64,000 nucleotides of DNA from CBDDCA01 sp965218205 (GTDB taxonomy: Bacteria; Spirochaetota; Spirochaetia; WTKD01; G963693115). The stretch is from contig OZ244590.1 of NCBI GenBank assembly GCA_965218205.1, positions 1,550,001 through 1,614,000 of the forward strand, written 5' to 3'. Position 1 is the first letter of the stretch; every line of letters starts with the position of its first letter. Below the pieces are notes generated by a model. It was not told the origin of the DNA. It worked only from the letters and a program-made list of their open reading frames with translations, and did no database searches. A program made the position numbers and the translations under genes. Shown piece after piece: positions 63,534 through 64,000 of this stretch.

Positions 63534-64000
63534 CTACCGCATTACTTGATCTATGTATTTTGCTAACTGAACATACTGTTTGACTGCTACTTCTTCTGCG
63601 CGCATATGCACACTTATTGAACATGTTTCTAGCAAATGGCATATGCTTGCTTTTTTTTCCTCAGCTGTTTTCATATCACCAAATAACCCATTAACAGAAA
63701 ACAACATAGGCACTAAGGTATTATATAATTTTTTTCTCCTTTGACTAAATGCTGCACGTACTATAGCACATAAAAGAGAATATACACTATTTCCTATATG
63801 AGTATCAGGAATACAGCTAAACACAGTAGACTCCACACTCGGTACAGGATAGAATGAATCGGCAGATACAGAAAAACGATGAGACAAAGAAAAAACACTT
63901 TGCATAAGCACCGAACTTATACCATACTGGCTTTCGCCTACCGTACTCACTAAGCGATCTACTGCCTCTTTTTGTATCATATATACAGCAGGCACATGCA
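63534..64000 (-). CDS. rsmA: 16S rRNA dimethyladenosine transferase RsmA (KsgA), 3' part
   Basis: The last ~150 codons are visible; the start lies beyond the right edge. VYMIQKEAVDRLVSTVGESQYGISSVLMQSVF corresponds to the MVQKEVA-R segment that follows the NPPY motif. FYPVPSVESTVF and VRAAFSQRRKKLYNTL are the C-terminal helical-domain hallmarks. It dimethylates two adenosines near the 3' end of 16S rRNA. It converges on dapA with 18 nt between stops. Confidence 0.9.
   Translation of the reverse strand, partial: HVPAVYMIQKEAVDRLVSTVGESQYGISSVLMQSVFSLSHRFSVSADSFYPVPSVESTVFSCIPDTHIGNSVYSLLCAIVRAAFSQRRKKLYNTLVPMLFSVNGLFGDMKTAEEKKASICHLLETCSISVHMRAEEVAVKQYVQLAKYIDQVMR

Overview
The window is AT-rich DNA from a spirochaete, most likely a Treponema-like member of the Spirochaetales. 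The evidence is a transcript-cleavage factor GreA carrying a ~740-residue N-terminal extension (a spirochaetal arrangement), the block rpsO-pnp-dut-two LptF/LptG-type permeases that I recall from treponemes, flagellar rod genes flgF-flgG-flgJ(N), a bactofilin, and an Na+-NQR cluster. No tRNA gene or CRISPR array was seen.

Layout. 1-1806: 5' part of a fibronectin-III lipoprotein gene on the minus strand, knocked out of frame by a run of 15 G. 1978-2766: secreted TPR-like protein. 2974-4527: a solitary 16S rRNA gene (minus) with its promoter at about 4.7 kb and no 23S/5S behind it. 5050-7788: GreA-like protein. 7871-16534 (minus): a cell-envelope/RNA operon read as rpsO, pnp, dut, two LptF/G permeases, murJ, HEAT-repeat protein. 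16.6-20.5 kb: accessory island with a TPR-DUF2971 protein between 20-bp direct repeats, an orphan HsdS, and a STAS-like/membrane protein pair. 20693-24778: nqrBCDEF (no nqrA), then aroC. 26.0-28.2 kb: rubredoxin (too short for most gene callers), membrane protein, PQQ-type sugar dehydrogenase. 28.3-32.0 kb: two tandem FRG-domain/TPR proteins. 32.1-43.2 kb (minus): purH, aldo/keto reductase, ferric-reductase-like flavoprotein, VOC protein, alanine transaminase, bactofilin, receiver-like protein, lnt, HU, rpsT. 43.3-49.5 kb: NYN gene with a nonsense codon, a hairpin cluster, an IS481-type element, lipoprotein, guaC, glnB-amtB, and an IS1595 element. 49.6-50.8 kb: a tandemly duplicated small gene plus a duplicated scrap of apt. 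50.8-55.7 kb: apt, tsaD, divergent deacetylase, flgJ(N), flgG, flgF. 55954-60633: full-length fibronectin-III/BspA-repeat lipoprotein, paralogue of the gene at the left edge. 60.9-64 kb: tpx, orphan parA, dapA, and partial rsmA.

Main points for follow-up: (i) a poly-G tract that should switch a surface lipoprotein on and off; (ii) a 23-A tract lying between -35 and -10 of a small gene, a second probable switch; (iii) many genes whose -10 box ends exactly 6 nt before the ATG with no Shine-Dalgarno, implying widespread leaderless transcription (including rpsT); (iv) an IS1595 insertion that falls exactly inside the spacer of the predicted amtB-glnB promoter; (v) tandem FRG-TPR proteins, a TPR-DUF2971 cassette, and a STAS-like gene pair as uncharacterised accessory systems.
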